Shown: positions 6,882 to 16,023, counted from the stretch's first letter. The stretch is DNA of 64,000 bases from Verrucomicrobiaceae bacterium (GCA_027484055.1 JAIXQH010000057.1:1-64000); one strand, 5' to 3'. Program-made: numbers and translations. The notes: generated by a model not told the origin, from the letters alone.

Positions 6882-8039
6882 TCAGCCGCCACGGCGTAGG
6901 GCTTCGGAGATTTTTAGCTGCATCGCTTGGAAGGCGGGGATGGCTCCGGCGACGAGACCTAGACCGAGGGCGAAGAGGCCGCCTTGGACGAGGGTGTGGG
7001 TGGGCAGCATGAACAGGGGCAGGAGATTCGGGACGGGATTACCGGCGGAGATGATCAACCATGCGGCGGCGAGTCCGCCGCCGCCGCCGATGAGGGCGAT
7101 GAAGCAGGACTCGAGGAGGACCAGCCAGAGCACGAGCCGATTGCTAAAGCCCATGGCCTTGAGCACGCCGAGCTCTTCGGTGCGCTCGCGGACGGACTGG
7201 GCCATGGTGTTACCGGCGACGAGCAGGATGGTGAAAAATACGGCAGCGACCACGGCCATGACGATGGCTCCGATGTCGCCGATCTGCTGGGCGAAGCCTG
7301 CGGCGAAGGCTCCTTCTGGCTCGGTCTTGGTTTCGTAAGGAGAGTTGGCGAAGGTCTCGTCGATCTGGGCGGCGATTTCTGCGGCTTGGTCGGGGTTGGC
7401 GATGCGGATGGTGAACCAGCCGACTTGGCCTTTATCCCTTTGCCGGGCTTCTTCGAAGTAATCGTAGCGGAAAAAGAGATTGGAGGTGTCGGTGGCTTTT
7501 TTCGCCCCTTGGTAAATGCCGACGAGCTCGAACTCCCACTGTGCCTCACCTTTTGGCTGGTCCCAGATGGGGGACTTGATGGGGATGCGGTCGCCGACTT
7601 TCCACTTGAAGCGGTCCGCGGTGGCACGGCCGACGATGGCTCCGGTGCGGGTGGCGAGCCAGGCTTGTTTCTCGGTGTCCTTGATGACGAATTCGGGAAA
7701 CATCAGGAGAAAGGACTCCGGTTCGACCGGCATGTTAGGGAAGAAGTTCTTGGGGTCTTGGTAGATGCCGCCGAACCACGTTTGGTGGACGACGTCGGCC
7801 ACGCCGGGGAGGGTCTTGATGCGGTTTTTGTAAGTCTCGGGGAGGGTCTGAATGAGGGATACCTTGTGGCGGGTGATGAGGCGATCCAGCCCGGCCATGG
7901 TGACGCCACTGCGGAAGGCTTCCTGGATGGCACCGAGGAAGGCAAAGAGGGTGAAGGCGATGAAGATGGAGAGGAGGGTGAGGATGGTGCGGAGTTTTTT
8001 CCGCTTTAATCCTGCCCAGACGAGGGGGAGGAATTTCAT
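6882..8039 (-). CDS. ABC transporter permease, MacB/FtsX type
   Basis: A 385-residue permease with one N-terminal transmembrane helix (about 15-40), a large periplasmic domain (about 45-255) and three C-terminal helices (about 265-375). This is the FtsX/MacB/LolE topology. The conserved segment VRERTEELGVLKAMGFSN before the last helices is typical of the family. It is the last gene of the exporter cluster and its ATG overlaps the stop of the ATPase gene by four bases. Such transporters act by mechanotransmission with a membrane-fusion partner, here encoded two genes upstream, to expel lipids, peptides or antibiotics. The cargo is unknown. Confidence 0.9.
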   Translation of the reverse strand: MKFLPLVWAGLKRKKLRTILTLLSIFIAFTLFAFLGAIQEAFRSGVTMAGLDRLITRHKVSLIQTLPETYKNRIKTLPGVADVVHQTWFGGIYQDPKNFFPNMPVEPESFLLMFPEFVIKDTEKQAWLATRTGAIVGRATADRFKWKVGDRIPIKSPIWDQPKGEAQWEFELVGIYQGAKKATDTSNLFFRYDYFEEARQRDKGQVGWFTIRIANPDQAAEIAAQIDETFANSPYETKTEPEGAFAAGFAQQIGDIGAIVMAVVAAVFFTILLVAGNTMAQSVRERTEELGVLKAMGFSNRLVLWLVLLESCFIALIGGGGGLAAAWLIISAGNPVPNLLPLFMLPTHTLVQGGLFALGLGLVAGAIPAFQAMQLKISEALRRGG

Positions 8040-8746
8040 GGGGCGGTGGGGTCAGCCGGGGTGTCGGTGAGTTGGCCCTTGTCGAGGTGGACGGTGCGGC
8101 TGGCGCGGGCGGAGGCGTGGGGATCGTGGGTGACCATGATGATGGTCTTGCCGTGATCTCGGTTGAGGGACTGGAGGAGGGTGAGGATTTCGTCGCCAGA
8201 CTTGCGGTCGAGGTCGCCGGTGGGTTCGTCACAAAGGAGGACGGTGGGGTCGGTGACGATGGCGCGGGCGATGCCGACGCGCTGCTGTTCACCACCGGAA
8301 AGGGTGCGGGGGAAGGCTTTGGCGCGGTGGCTGAGGCCTACGGCAGCGAGGGCGGCGGCGACGTGTTGGCGGCGCTCGGCCTTGTTGAGGGAGGTGAGGA
8401 GGAGAGGTAGCTCGACATTTCGCTCGGCGGTGAGGGCGGGGAGTAGGTTGTAAAATTGGAAAACGAAGCCGATGTGGCGGGCCCGCCAGGCGGCGAGCTG
8501 GCGGTCTGAGAGTTGATCGACGCGGTCCGGGCCGATCTGGACGCTGCCGGTGGTGGGCCGGTCGAGTCCGCCGATGAGGTTCAGCAGAGTGGACTTGCCG
8601 GAGCCAGAAGGGCCCATGAGGGCGAGAAATTCCGCCTCTTTTACATCGAGATGGAGTTGGTCGAGCACGTGGATCTCTTGCGAGCCGCGCTTGAAGGTTT
8701 TGGTGACGGAGTCAACGTGGACGAGGGTAGCGGGAGTGGTGCTCAT
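8036..8746 (-). CDS. ABC transporter ATP-binding protein, LolD/MacB type
   Basis: A 236-residue nucleotide-binding protein. It has Walker A GPSGSGKST (45-53), a Q-loop in FVFQFYNLLP, signature LSGGEQQR (149-156), Walker B VLLCDEPT (169-176) and H-loop THD. The sequence is of the LolD/MacB/FtsE class that pairs with FtsX-like permeases. Both ends overlap their neighbours by four bases, so translation of membrane-fusion protein, ATPase and permease is almost certainly coupled. Confidence 0.93.
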   Translation of the reverse strand: MSTTPATLVHVDSVTKTFKRGSQEIHVLDQLHLDVKEAEFLALMGPSGSGKSTLLNLIGGLDRPTTGSVQIGPDRVDQLSDRQLAAWRARHIGFVFQFYNLLPALTAERNVELPLLLTSLNKAERRQHVAAALAAVGLSHRAKAFPRTLSGGEQQRVGIARAIVTDPTVLLCDEPTGDLDRKSGDEILTLLQSLNRDHGKTIIMVTHDPHASARASRTVHLDKGQLTDTPADPTAP

Positions 8747-9975
8747 CGGGGAGATTTGACGGTGACGGATGCGCCCTCGTGGAGGGTGGCGGGTGGGTTG
8801 AGGATGACCGTCTCACCGGCGGAAAGGCCAGCGGTGAGAGTGACTTGGGAGGCGGAGGAATGGATCAGGGTGATGGCGCGGCGCTCCACGCGGCCGTCCT
8901 TGACGACCCAGGCGATTTCGCGGGTGCCGGATTTCTGGACCGCGGTCTTGGGGATGCTAAGGGAGCGGGTGGGGGTGGGAGATGGGGCGGGTTGGTCACT
9001 GAGGAAGGCGACCTTGACGCCCATCTGAGGAAGGATGCGGGGGTCGAGCTGGTCGAAGGCGACGCGCACTTTCACGGTGGCCTTTTGGCGGTCTGCGGTG
9101 GGGATGATGGTGGTGACTTTGGCGGGGATTTTCCAGTCCGGATAGGCGTCGAGGGTGGCTTCGACGGGTTGCTTGGCTTTGACGCGGTTGATGAAACTTT
9201 CGCCGACATCGACTTCGATTTCCAGCGAGGCCATATCGACAAGGGTGCAGATGCCGGTGCGGGTGAAGCCGCCGGAAGACATGGGCGAGATCATTTCGCC
9301 GGGTTGGGAGTCTTTGGTCGTGACGACGCCGGCGAAGGGTGCGCGGATGAGGGTGTCGTCGAGTTGCTGGGTCCAGTCCTCGACTTGGCGCTGGGCGACG
9401 AGGATGTCGGCTTGTTGGCGGGCAAGTTTGGCGGTTTGCGCGAGGGAGTCGGCCTCGGCCTTTGCGACTTCGCTACGGCTGACGGCGCGGGGCGAGTTGA
9501 TGGCGGAGAGGCGGTCCAGCTCGGCTTGGGTGTAGTTCACCATGGGTTGGGTTTCCGCGAGGTTGAGCTGGGCGGAGGCGAGCTGGGCTTGGGCGAGGCG
9601 GAGGCCAGCGGTGACGTTTGAGTCATCGAGGCGGGCGAGGAGTTGGCCTTTTCCGACGGACATGCCTTCTTCGACAAGGATTTCTGAGACTTTTCCGGTG
9701 ACCTTGGAAGAGACGGTGGCTTCGAGGCGGGTGGTCACGTAGCCGGAAGCGTTGAGAAGTGTGCGGTCAGCAGCGCCGGAAGCGGTGGACTGGAGGGTGA
9801 CTTCTGCGGTCTGGACGATAATGCGCTGAGCGCGAAGGATGAACCAAGCCGCACCTGCGGCGGCTAGCAGAAGTAGCAGGACCCATAGCCACCACGGGCG
9901 TCTGGGGCTGGACTTCGTGTCCAATGGAGCGCGGTGAATGCGGAGAGCGTCGAGACTTGGGGGAGGTGCGTCCAT
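8743..9975 (-). CDS. Periplasmic membrane-fusion protein (HlyD/MacA family)
   Basis: The open frame extends far upstream, but the recognisable protein starts at the ATG at 9975, giving 410 residues. A cytoplasmic arginine-rich start is followed by one transmembrane helix (about 28-47). Then come the first half of a lipoyl-like domain (ATVSSKVTGKVSEILVEEG, near 80-105), a coiled-coil hairpin (about 120-195), the second lipoyl half (IRAPFAGVVTTK) and a beta-barrel domain. It bridges the ABC permease to an outer-membrane channel. No TolC-like gene is in the window. The start lies 38 bases after the stop of the GH1 gene, so it is probably co-transcribed with it. Confidence 0.9.
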   Translation of the reverse strand: MDAPPPSLDALRIHRAPLDTKSSPRRPWWLWVLLLLLAAAGAAWFILRAQRIIVQTAEVTLQSTASGAADRTLLNASGYVTTRLEATVSSKVTGKVSEILVEEGMSVGKGQLLARLDDSNVTAGLRLAQAQLASAQLNLAETQPMVNYTQAELDRLSAINSPRAVSRSEVAKAEADSLAQTAKLARQQADILVAQRQVEDWTQQLDDTLIRAPFAGVVTTKDSQPGEMISPMSSGGFTRTGICTLVDMASLEIEVDVGESFINRVKAKQPVEATLDAYPDWKIPAKVTTIIPTADRQKATVKVRVAFDQLDPRILPQMGVKVAFLSDQPAPSPTPTRSLSIPKTAVQKSGTREIAWVVKDGRVERRAITLIHSSASQVTLTAGLSAGETVILNPPATLHEGASVTVKSPR

Positions 9976-10013
9976 AGTTGGCACGCCTGAAATAGGCGAG
10001 GATGGGTGGATTT

Positions 10014-12134
10014 TCAAGAACTCGCTGCGCGGATGATCTCGCGGTAAGTCTCGACCTCGGCGGTGGGGATGCGCTGGAGGGTGGGGTCTTTGTCCAAATC
10101 GACAAAATAGAGGCCGAAGTCGGTGTTCGGGTCGAAAGGGTGGCCCCACTCGCGGTTGGAGGTGATGGACCAGAAGTTGTAGCCTTTGACGGGGACTCCG
10201 TGGAGGAGGGCGCGCTCGACCTCGGCGATGTGGGAGCGGAGGTAGTCGCTGCGAGAGACTCCATTGGCGTTCGGGACGCTGCCGTTTTCCACGATGAAAA
10301 GCTCTTGCTCCGGGAACCAGCGGTGGAAGCGGCGCAGGGCGTGGTAGAGCCCTTTCGGCCAGACGGGGGCTTTGAGAAATCGCCCGTGTGCGGCGTCTTC
10401 TAGGGAGCGGAAGCGCCCGAGTTTCCAGGTGGGAAGTCCCCAGTAATAGTCGAGACCGACGAAATCTTGTGCGCCGACGGCTTCGGCTGGACAGAGCTCT
10501 TCCGGGAGGCGGCCTGATGTGCCGAGATACCACCAGTTGGCATTGGCAATCAGAGTGGTGGTGCCCCAAAAGCGCCATGCCCAGTTGAGCCAGCCGGAGC
10601 GGGTTTCTAGCACTTTAAGGCGGAAAGTCGGGGCGATCGGGACAATTTCTAGGCAGCTGGCATCGCCGAAAATTTCCTGGGTGATGAGCTGGGCGAGTTC
10701 CATTTCCAGTCCTTGGCAACAGGTGTCCTGTGCCATCCCTGGGGCGTCGGAGCGGATGCCGATGCGGATTTTCCCCCGGCGGCGGATCCGCCGCATGTCG
10801 CGACCTTCGGGCAGGCTGGGGTGGGCTTGGTCGGCACCGGCGAAGACTTCTTGAAGAGAAATCGGGCGCTTGGCCTCCTTGGCAGCTGGACCGGCGGGAG
10901 GGATCTCGGATTGGAAGGCGGCGATGGCGGAATTCACCCGCTCCAGTAACTGCCAATGCCCGTGTGGTGCGACAACGACGTAGGCTTCGTCGCTGAAGCC
11001 GGATGCGAGTAAACGCAGGTCGCTGGCATGGTCGATGCCTTGGGAGATGAGGAAAAGAGCGTCGCCATAGACAGCGTCCACGAGACCATTTCGCAAGGCT
11101 TGGCGGGCGTCGTCGTAGTTGGCGAATAGGGTCTTACGGCAGGATTTGGGCAGGTCGCGGAGCCAGGAGGTCGGCTGATTTCCAATGCCGATGACGCCGA
11201 TGTTTTTCTGCTGAAGTGAGTCCACCCCCTCGCCTTGGAAATCGCGTTTTACGAGAATGGCTTTACTGGTGCGGAGGTATGGATCGCTGATTTCAAAGCG
11301 CGTCTGCTCGTCAGCGGTCACCCCGCCGATGACGAGATCCACGTCGCCTTTTTCAGAAACGAGAGCGCCGCTGGTGGTGAATTTGAACAAGGCTTCTGAA
11401 AGCCCGCGGTGACAGGCGCCGAAGTCCATGATCATTTGCAACCAGGTGGGAAAGCCGGTGACGAGCGGATTTACCCCGACTTTCGCGCCAGAATGATGGC
11501 TCTGGATCGCGACCCGCGCCCGGGCGTGGGCGAGGAAAAGGCTGGGAATGAGCTTGCCCACGGCTTCGGCCTCTGCCTCGACGTCTGAGCCGCGGGGGAG
11601 GCCGGGCGGCATGTAGTAGCGGCTCTGCCACCAGGGCTTAATGAAGCCGAAGGTCAGCTGGCTGGGTTCATTGAAAGTGATCCAGTAGTCCACCACGTCG
11701 CCCATTGCCACGGCCACGCGGTCGGCATACCTAGCGAAAAGGTCGGGAAATTTCTCACCGATCATCCCCCCGCAATCCCGCTCCAGCCAGACTGGCCAGA
11801 CGAAATGGTGCAGTGTGAGCATGACTTTCATGCCGTGGCTGCGGATGCACTCGGCGATTTCCCGGTAGTGGGCGAGGCTTGCGTCATCGAAGTGGCCCTC
11901 CGTGGGCTCGACACGCGCCCAAGCGATCGAGAAGCGAAACAATTGGCAGCCCAGCGCGGCGGCTGCGGAAATGTCCTCCGCGTAGCGATGGGTGAAATCC
12001 GTTGCCTGCCCGCGCGCGGTGAGTCCTTGGCTACGTTCCCATAGATCCCAAACGTCCTCACGGGTCGGATCATGCGCCTCGACCTGATGATCGGCATTCG
12101 CCGTGCCGAATAAAAACCCTTTGGGAAAAGCCAT
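10014..12134 (-). CDS. GH1 beta-glycosidase with inserted, apparently permuted SBP_bac_3 domain
   Basis: The start at ATG 12134 is set by a strong Shine-Dalgarno, AAAGGAGG, six bases upstream; a GTG 18 bases earlier is less likely. The protein has 706 residues. Residues 1-240 are the first part of a family 1 glycoside hydrolase: FPKGFLFGTANADHQVEA, TLHHFVWP, and the acid/base Glu156 in TFNEP. Residues about 515-706 are the second part, with the nucleophile Glu616 in VENG and late motifs GYNFWSI and FGLYFVD. Without the insert the GH1 portion is about 436 residues, the normal size. Residues about 245-512 are a family 3 solute-binding domain with its halves reversed. GDVDLVIGGVTADEQTRF and the rest of the C-terminal part come first (about 262-410). 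A charged linker follows, then the normal N-terminal part GKIRIGIRSDAPGM to FRLKVLE (about 454-510). There is no signal peptide. GH1 activity gated by a small ligand is an inference. Confidence 0.85.
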   Translation of the reverse strand: MAFPKGFLFGTANADHQVEAHDPTREDVWDLWERSQGLTARGQATDFTHRYAEDISAAAALGCQLFRFSIAWARVEPTEGHFDDASLAHYREIAECIRSHGMKVMLTLHHFVWPVWLERDCGGMIGEKFPDLFARYADRVAVAMGDVVDYWITFNEPSQLTFGFIKPWWQSRYYMPPGLPRGSDVEAEAEAVGKLIPSLFLAHARARVAIQSHHSGAKVGVNPLVTGFPTWLQMIMDFGACHRGLSEALFKFTTSGALVSEKGDVDLVIGGVTADEQTRFEISDPYLRTSKAILVKRDFQGEGVDSLQQKNIGVIGIGNQPTSWLRDLPKSCRKTLFANYDDARQALRNGLVDAVYGDALFLISQGIDHASDLRLLASGFSDEAYVVVAPHGHWQLLERVNSAIAAFQSEIPPAGPAAKEAKRPISLQEVFAGADQAHPSLPEGRDMRRIRRRGKIRIGIRSDAPGMAQDTCCQGLEMELAQLITQEIFGDASCLEIVPIAPTFRLKVLETRSGWLNWAWRFWGTTTLIANANWWYLGTSGRLPEELCPAEAVGAQDFVGLDYYWGLPTWKLGRFRSLEDAAHGRFLKAPVWPKGLYHALRRFHRWFPEQELFIVENGSVPNANGVSRSDYLRSHIAEVERALLHGVPVKGYNFWSITSNREWGHPFDPNTDFGLYFVDLDKDPTLQRIPTAEVETYREIIRAASS

Positions 12135-12170
12135 GAACGGCCTCCTTTGCACCTGTTGTTGGCGGTCGGG

Positions 12171-13334
12171 TCAAGGCTCTTTCCTCCGACTGGCTTCATT
12201 CGCAGCTATCAGGGCTTGAAGTGCCTGGACCCAGGCGTCGAGCAGGTCGTGCCTCCCTGCGCCTTCGACTTCGAGGGTGAGATCGGGTAATAAATAGGCA
12301 GTGGCAGTCCGGATTTCCCCAATGGGCTCATGGACATGGATCGATTTCACCCGGTTTCCTCGGCCCACTTGGTGCTGGAGCGTGCCATGCTCTACCATGA
12401 TCACGCTGCACTCATGACGATAGATTTCAGGGAAATCTCTGGCGGAAACGTGTTCGATTTCCCGCAGTGCTAGCAGCCGCTGACGGAACTCCGGCAGCGT
12501 CTCATCCCGCGCATGGTGGATGAGAAGTGGCAAGGAATTCATCGTGAATCCTGCCGTGCCAAGCTGCGGAGCTCCTGCGCGGACTTGCTCGACCAGCACG
12601 GTATCCGCTTCTGACCGTGCCAAGAGCGCTTGGCCCCAAGCCCAGAGCACCTGAGTTGCCACGGTTGTCTCGCCGAGTGAGAGCTGGTGGTGAAAATCAT
12701 TTCCCAAGCACCGCCGCGCCCTCGTTGCACATCGATCCAGCGTGGCCTGCGCGCCATCCACTCGCTCCAGCCCAGCAAACTGCCGGTGAAACAAGGCTTC
12801 GGCCGTTTCACGCTCGTGAACGGACGGGCTCTCCCAGCGTGTCATGCGGAGAGGTGCGGTAGGTTCTCCTGCGAGACGATCCAAAAAACTTTGTAAAATC
12901 CGCACGATCGAGCGCCCATCCAGCAGCGCGTGGTGAAAAGTCCATACCAAGCGCCCATCCCTTGGCCAGTAAACGGCACGCCACGGGACCGTTTGGGGAA
13001 GTAAAAGTGGCTGGGCCCGATCGTGTTCCAGCCACTTGTCCCACTCAGCCGGTGGTGTTTGTCTCACCTGCAAGGGAGGAATCACCGCCGCCCAGTCCCA
13101 TGACTCGCACCCGGGAAAGGTAATCTGTAAGGCTTCTGTCTGCGCCACGGTCTGTGCCCATGCAGCGCTTACCTCTGGGGCAGACACTCGGTCTTTCAAG
13201 ATGAGCTCGACCTGCTCCACATGACAGCCCGCCTTGCCAGTGGCGAGCATTGCCCGCTGTAATGGGGCTAAAATCCTTGTTGAGGTCTGCAAGGCTCGCA
13301 TTTTAGCTTGGAAAAACTCCCTTCCAAGCGTCAT
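12171..13334 (-). CDS. Standalone condensation-domain protein (NRPS-like acyltransferase)
   Basis: The chosen start is the ATG at 13334 (387 residues); the frame extends 17 codons further to a TTG. The motif FHHALLDGRS (His134, His135, Asp139) is the HHxxxDG active site of condensation domains and related acyltransferases. Residues near the start (LAPLQRAML) resemble the opening of such domains. There are no adenylation or carrier domains. A free-standing condensation-type enzyme usually joins an acyl or aminoacyl group to an amine or alcohol, as in PapA-like or tailoring acyltransferases. The GH1 gene starts 36 bases downstream on the same strand. The donor and acceptor are unknown. Confidence 0.75.
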   Translation of the reverse strand: MTLGREFFQAKMRALQTSTRILAPLQRAMLATGKAGCHVEQVELILKDRVSAPEVSAAWAQTVAQTEALQITFPGCESWDWAAVIPPLQVRQTPPAEWDKWLEHDRAQPLLLPQTVPWRAVYWPRDGRLVWTFHHALLDGRSIVRILQSFLDRLAGEPTAPLRMTRWESPSVHERETAEALFHRQFAGLERVDGAQATLDRCATRARRCLGNDFHHQLSLGETTVATQVLWAWGQALLARSEADTVLVEQVRAGAPQLGTAGFTMNSLPLLIHHARDETLPEFRQRLLALREIEHVSARDFPEIYRHECSVIMVEHGTLQHQVGRGNRVKSIHVHEPIGEIRTATAYLLPDLTLEVEGAGRHDLLDAWVQALQALIAANEASRRKEP

Positions 13335-13468
13335 TCTCCCTGCACGCGTAATTTTTGATGTAGCAACGTGGATGAAATCTCCCAATCATTGGACTTGCCC
13401 GCGACTCTGTAGCAGGTTGATAGTCATCTGACGTTCGACAGTTCTACCGTCGTATTTCCCGTTAATCC

Positions 13469-14098
13469 ATGAAATTACTGATCATTGACGATCATGCCGT
13501 AGTGAGGCGAGGAATGCAGTTCTTGCTGCTTTCCCACTTCAAGGGCATTGAAATCGGCGAGGCTGAAGAAGCCAAGTCAGGACTCGCCTCGGTCATGGAG
13601 AACGATTGGGACATCGTCGTACTAGACATCAGTATGCCTGGCAGAAATGGCATGGACTTGATCCAGGAAATTAAAACCGCCAAGCCCGAGTTACCCATCC
13701 TCGTCATCAGCGGGCATTCCGAGAAGGACTACGCGGTGCGCGCCTTGAAGCTAGGAGCTTCCGGTTTCGTTTCAAAACAAAGCGCGGCTGAAGTTCTAGT
13801 CACCGCTATCGAGCGAGTGCTCGCCGGTGGGAAATACATCAGCATGTCACTCGCCGAGCAACTGGCGGGCGCACTCGGTGGAAATTCCCCAGGCACTCCC
13901 CACCAAGCTCTTTCCAATCGGGAACTCCAAGTCCTCAAGCTCATCGCACTCGGCCAGTCGATCAAAGAAATCGGCTCAGAACTCGCCCTGAGTCCCAAGA
14001 CCATCGCCACCTACCGGAGCCGTATCGCGGAAAAAATGGGCCTCGACTCGAATGTCGAGTTGACCCGCTACGCGATGCAAAATCACCTGGTGGATTAG
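13469..14098 (+). CDS. Response regulator, NarL/FixJ (LuxR-type) family
   Basis: A 209-residue two-domain regulator. The receiver domain has the acidic pair Asp7/Asp8, phospho-acceptor Asp53 in VVLDISMPG, a switch residue in VISGHS and Lys in GFVSK. The C-terminal LuxR-type helix-turn-helix covers about 145-205 (LSNRELQVLKLIALG, SPKTIATYRSRI). It should bind DNA when phosphorylated by a histidine kinase, which is not encoded nearby. It is divergent from the condensation/GH1/exporter genes across 134 bases and could control them, but this is only positional evidence. Confidence 0.92.
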   Translation: MKLLIIDDHAVVRRGMQFLLLSHFKGIEIGEAEEAKSGLASVMENDWDIVVLDISMPGRNGMDLIQEIKTAKPELPILVISGHSEKDYAVRALKLGASGFVSKQSAAEVLVTAIERVLAGGKYISMSLAEQLAGALGGNSPGTPHQALSNRELQVLKLIALGQSIKEIGSELALSPKTIATYRSRIAEKMGLDSNVELTRYAMQNHLVD

Positions 14099-14272
14099 TT
14101 TTTGAGCTTTGTAGGTAATTTGCTTACAAGATGCCGAGACTTTTGCCTACGCGGAAATAAGTCATTCTCCTGCTATCGCTCGATCACATAAGGCATTAGC
14201 CTTCAGCAGGTTCGTCGAACTAAAGGTTTGTCCCAGTTACGTGGCTATGGTCACAACAGGACAATAATAATG

Positions 14273-14315
14273 GACGCCGTCTTTCCGGGGGGGAGGGCGG
14301 CGTTCTATTTTTTCA
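14273..14315 (+). terminator. Probable Rho-independent terminator
   Basis: ACGCCGTC pairs with GGGCGGCGT (one G-U) around a G-rich loop, followed by TATTTTTT. It lies 175 bases after the response regulator stop. The stretch 14099-14377 has no supportable gene otherwise. Confidence 0.5.
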
Positions 14316-14377
14316 GGCTTTCGCGCCGAAAAATTCGTAAGAAAGGGAAAGTGGCGCTGTCGCGTATCGAGCAGTGC

Positions 14378-15268
14378 ATGAAGCTCCTCCTTTTCCTATT
14401 TTTCCCTACGATCTTAGCTGCAAAGCCTGCTGCACCCATGGTGATGCAGGAGAAATTTCTCAGCAATGGGCAAATCAAGATCGGGGTGGACCTGAGCTCC
14501 GGCGGCTCTATTTTCTGGTTTTCGGAACTCCCCAGCGATCAGAATTTGCTCAATCATTGCGACCGGGGCCGCTTCATCCAGCAATCCTACTACGGAAAAA
14601 AAGATGGCTCCATGTGGGCCAAAAAACCGTGGCGCTGGAACCCCGTGCAGGGCGGTGACTACAAGGGAAAACCCGCGCAAGTGCTCGAGTCGCGCGTCAA
14701 CTCGGAGCAGGAACTCTACGTCAAAAGCGTGCCGGTCAACTGGGCGGGCGGCGAAGACTTGAAAGAATGCATCATGGAAGAATGGATCACCCTCAAGGGA
14801 GTGACGGCTCAAATCCATTTCCGTTTCACCTATCTGGGTACCGAGACTCATCCCCCAACGCATCAAGAGCTACCAGCGGTTTTCATGGATTATGCGCTGA
14901 CGGACATGGTGTTCTATTCGGGAGATAAGCCGTGGACCGGTGCGCCGATTGCCGAAGAACGCCCCGGTTGGCCGAATGAATCCAGAACCTCCACCGAACA
15001 GTGGGCAGGTTACGTGGGAGCAGACGGACGCGGCCTAGGGGTCTATTTCCCGGGCAATTCCAAGCTGACCAGCTATCGGCACCCCGGGCCGTCTGGCCCA
15101 CTTGGCGGCGGTTGTTCCTATTTCGCGCCCGTGACCACCATGCAGATCAAACCCGGATTTGTGCATGACTACACCATTTCCCTGACCATCGGCACCGCAG
15201 ATGAAATGCGCGCTCGCTTTCACGCACTGCTTCAATCTGCACCCACTTCGAAGCCGGATGAGCGTTGA
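14378..15268 (+). CDS. Secreted hypothetical protein, beta-sandwich-like
   Basis: The frame is open from 14228, but the ATG at 14378 begins a clean signal peptide (MKLLLFLFFPTILAAKPA), so this start is preferred: 296 residues. The mature part has many aromatic and glycine residues with a pattern of strands. SGGSIFWFS, CDRGRFIQQSYYG and WRWNPVQGGDY near residues 35-95 recall carbohydrate-active or sugar-mutarotase-like folds, but I cannot place it in a named family. A periplasmic or secreted role in polysaccharide handling is possible. It stands alone, 66 bases before skp. Confidence 0.65.
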   Translation: MKLLLFLFFPTILAAKPAAPMVMQEKFLSNGQIKIGVDLSSGGSIFWFSELPSDQNLLNHCDRGRFIQQSYYGKKDGSMWAKKPWRWNPVQGGDYKGKPAQVLESRVNSEQELYVKSVPVNWAGGEDLKECIMEEWITLKGVTAQIHFRFTYLGTETHPPTHQELPAVFMDYALTDMVFYSGDKPWTGAPIAEERPGWPNESRTSTEQWAGYVGADGRGLGVYFPGNSKLTSYRHPGPSGPLGGGCSYFAPVTTMQIKPGFVHDYTISLTIGTADEMRARFHALLQSAPTSKPDER

Positions 15269-15334
15269 CGGAGAGAAAAATTCGTTCATCATCCCCACTC
15301 TAGCTCGCATCCAGAACTCCAACTTACCCATCAG

Positions 15335-15994
15335 ATGTCCCTCATTCGTCGTATTCTAGCCGTCGCTCTCGCGGCCTCACTCGCCACCTTTGCCACGGCC
15401 GCAGAGGGCAAGCTCAACATCGCCACCGTCGATATGCAGGAGCTTTTCAAGCAATACTACCGCACCAACGAGGCGCAAAAGCAGATCAACGTCGAGCGCG
15501 CCCGCATCCAGAAGGACAACAACGAGCGCCTCACTCGCATCCGTGAGCTCGAAGACACGCTCGGAAAACTTCGTAAACAGCTCGAAGACCCCGCTCTTAA
15601 CGACTCCAAGAAACAAACCCTCTTCAAAGAGTGGCAAGCCTCACAACAAGAAGGCATCGCCCTCGACCGCGAACGCCGCGAGTTCCTCCAACGCCGTAAC
15701 CAAGCTCTCAACGAGAAAATGGTCCAACGCATGAAGGGCATCCTCGAAGAAATCCGCAAGCTCGTGGAAGAAAAAGCCAAACTTGATAACTATGACTACG
15801 TCTTCGACAAGTCCGGCCTCAGCACCTCACAAGTCCCATTCCTCCTCTACACCAAGGACGCCACCGACATCACCGCAGGCCTGCTCAAGGATCTCAATAA
15901 AGACGCCCCCGCCGAGTCGCTCCCCGTTCCGGGTGAGCCGACACCTGAGATCCCCGCTCCAGCTCCTGCTCCCGCAGCAGAAGGCGGCCAGTAA
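15335..15994 (+). CDS. skp: Periplasmic chaperone Skp/OmpH family
   Basis: A signal peptide (1-22, ending ATAAEG) precedes the OmpH-type opening LNIATVDMQELFKQYY. A long charged helical region follows (about 45-150), forming the coiled-coil tentacles of the trimeric chaperone. The C-terminus is an alanine/proline-rich tail (PAPAPAPAAEGGQ). It carries unfolded outer-membrane proteins across the periplasm to the BAM complex. The following gene is lpxD, the same order as in many Gram-negatives (bamA-skp-lpxD). The tail is longer than in the E. coli protein. Confidence 0.85.
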   Translation: MSLIRRILAVALAASLATFATAAEGKLNIATVDMQELFKQYYRTNEAQKQINVERARIQKDNNERLTRIRELEDTLGKLRKQLEDPALNDSKKQTLFKEWQASQQEGIALDRERREFLQRRNQALNEKMVQRMKGILEEIRKLVEEKAKLDNYDYVFDKSGLSTSQVPFLLYTKDATDITAGLLKDLNKDAPAESLPVPGEPTPEIPAPAPAPAAEGGQ

Positions 15995-16023
15995 GACTTT
16001 TTCCCTTTCTGACCCTTCCTGAG

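Noticed and set aside
6984-8009. 341-codon ORF opposite the ABC permease
   Set aside because: A glycine/aspartate/glutamate-rich shadow frame in a GC-rich gene. The permease on the minus strand is clearly real.
8743-10578. 611-codon version of the membrane-fusion protein
   Set aside because: The first 201 codons are arginine/proline-rich read-through over the GH1 gene. The protein starts at 9975.
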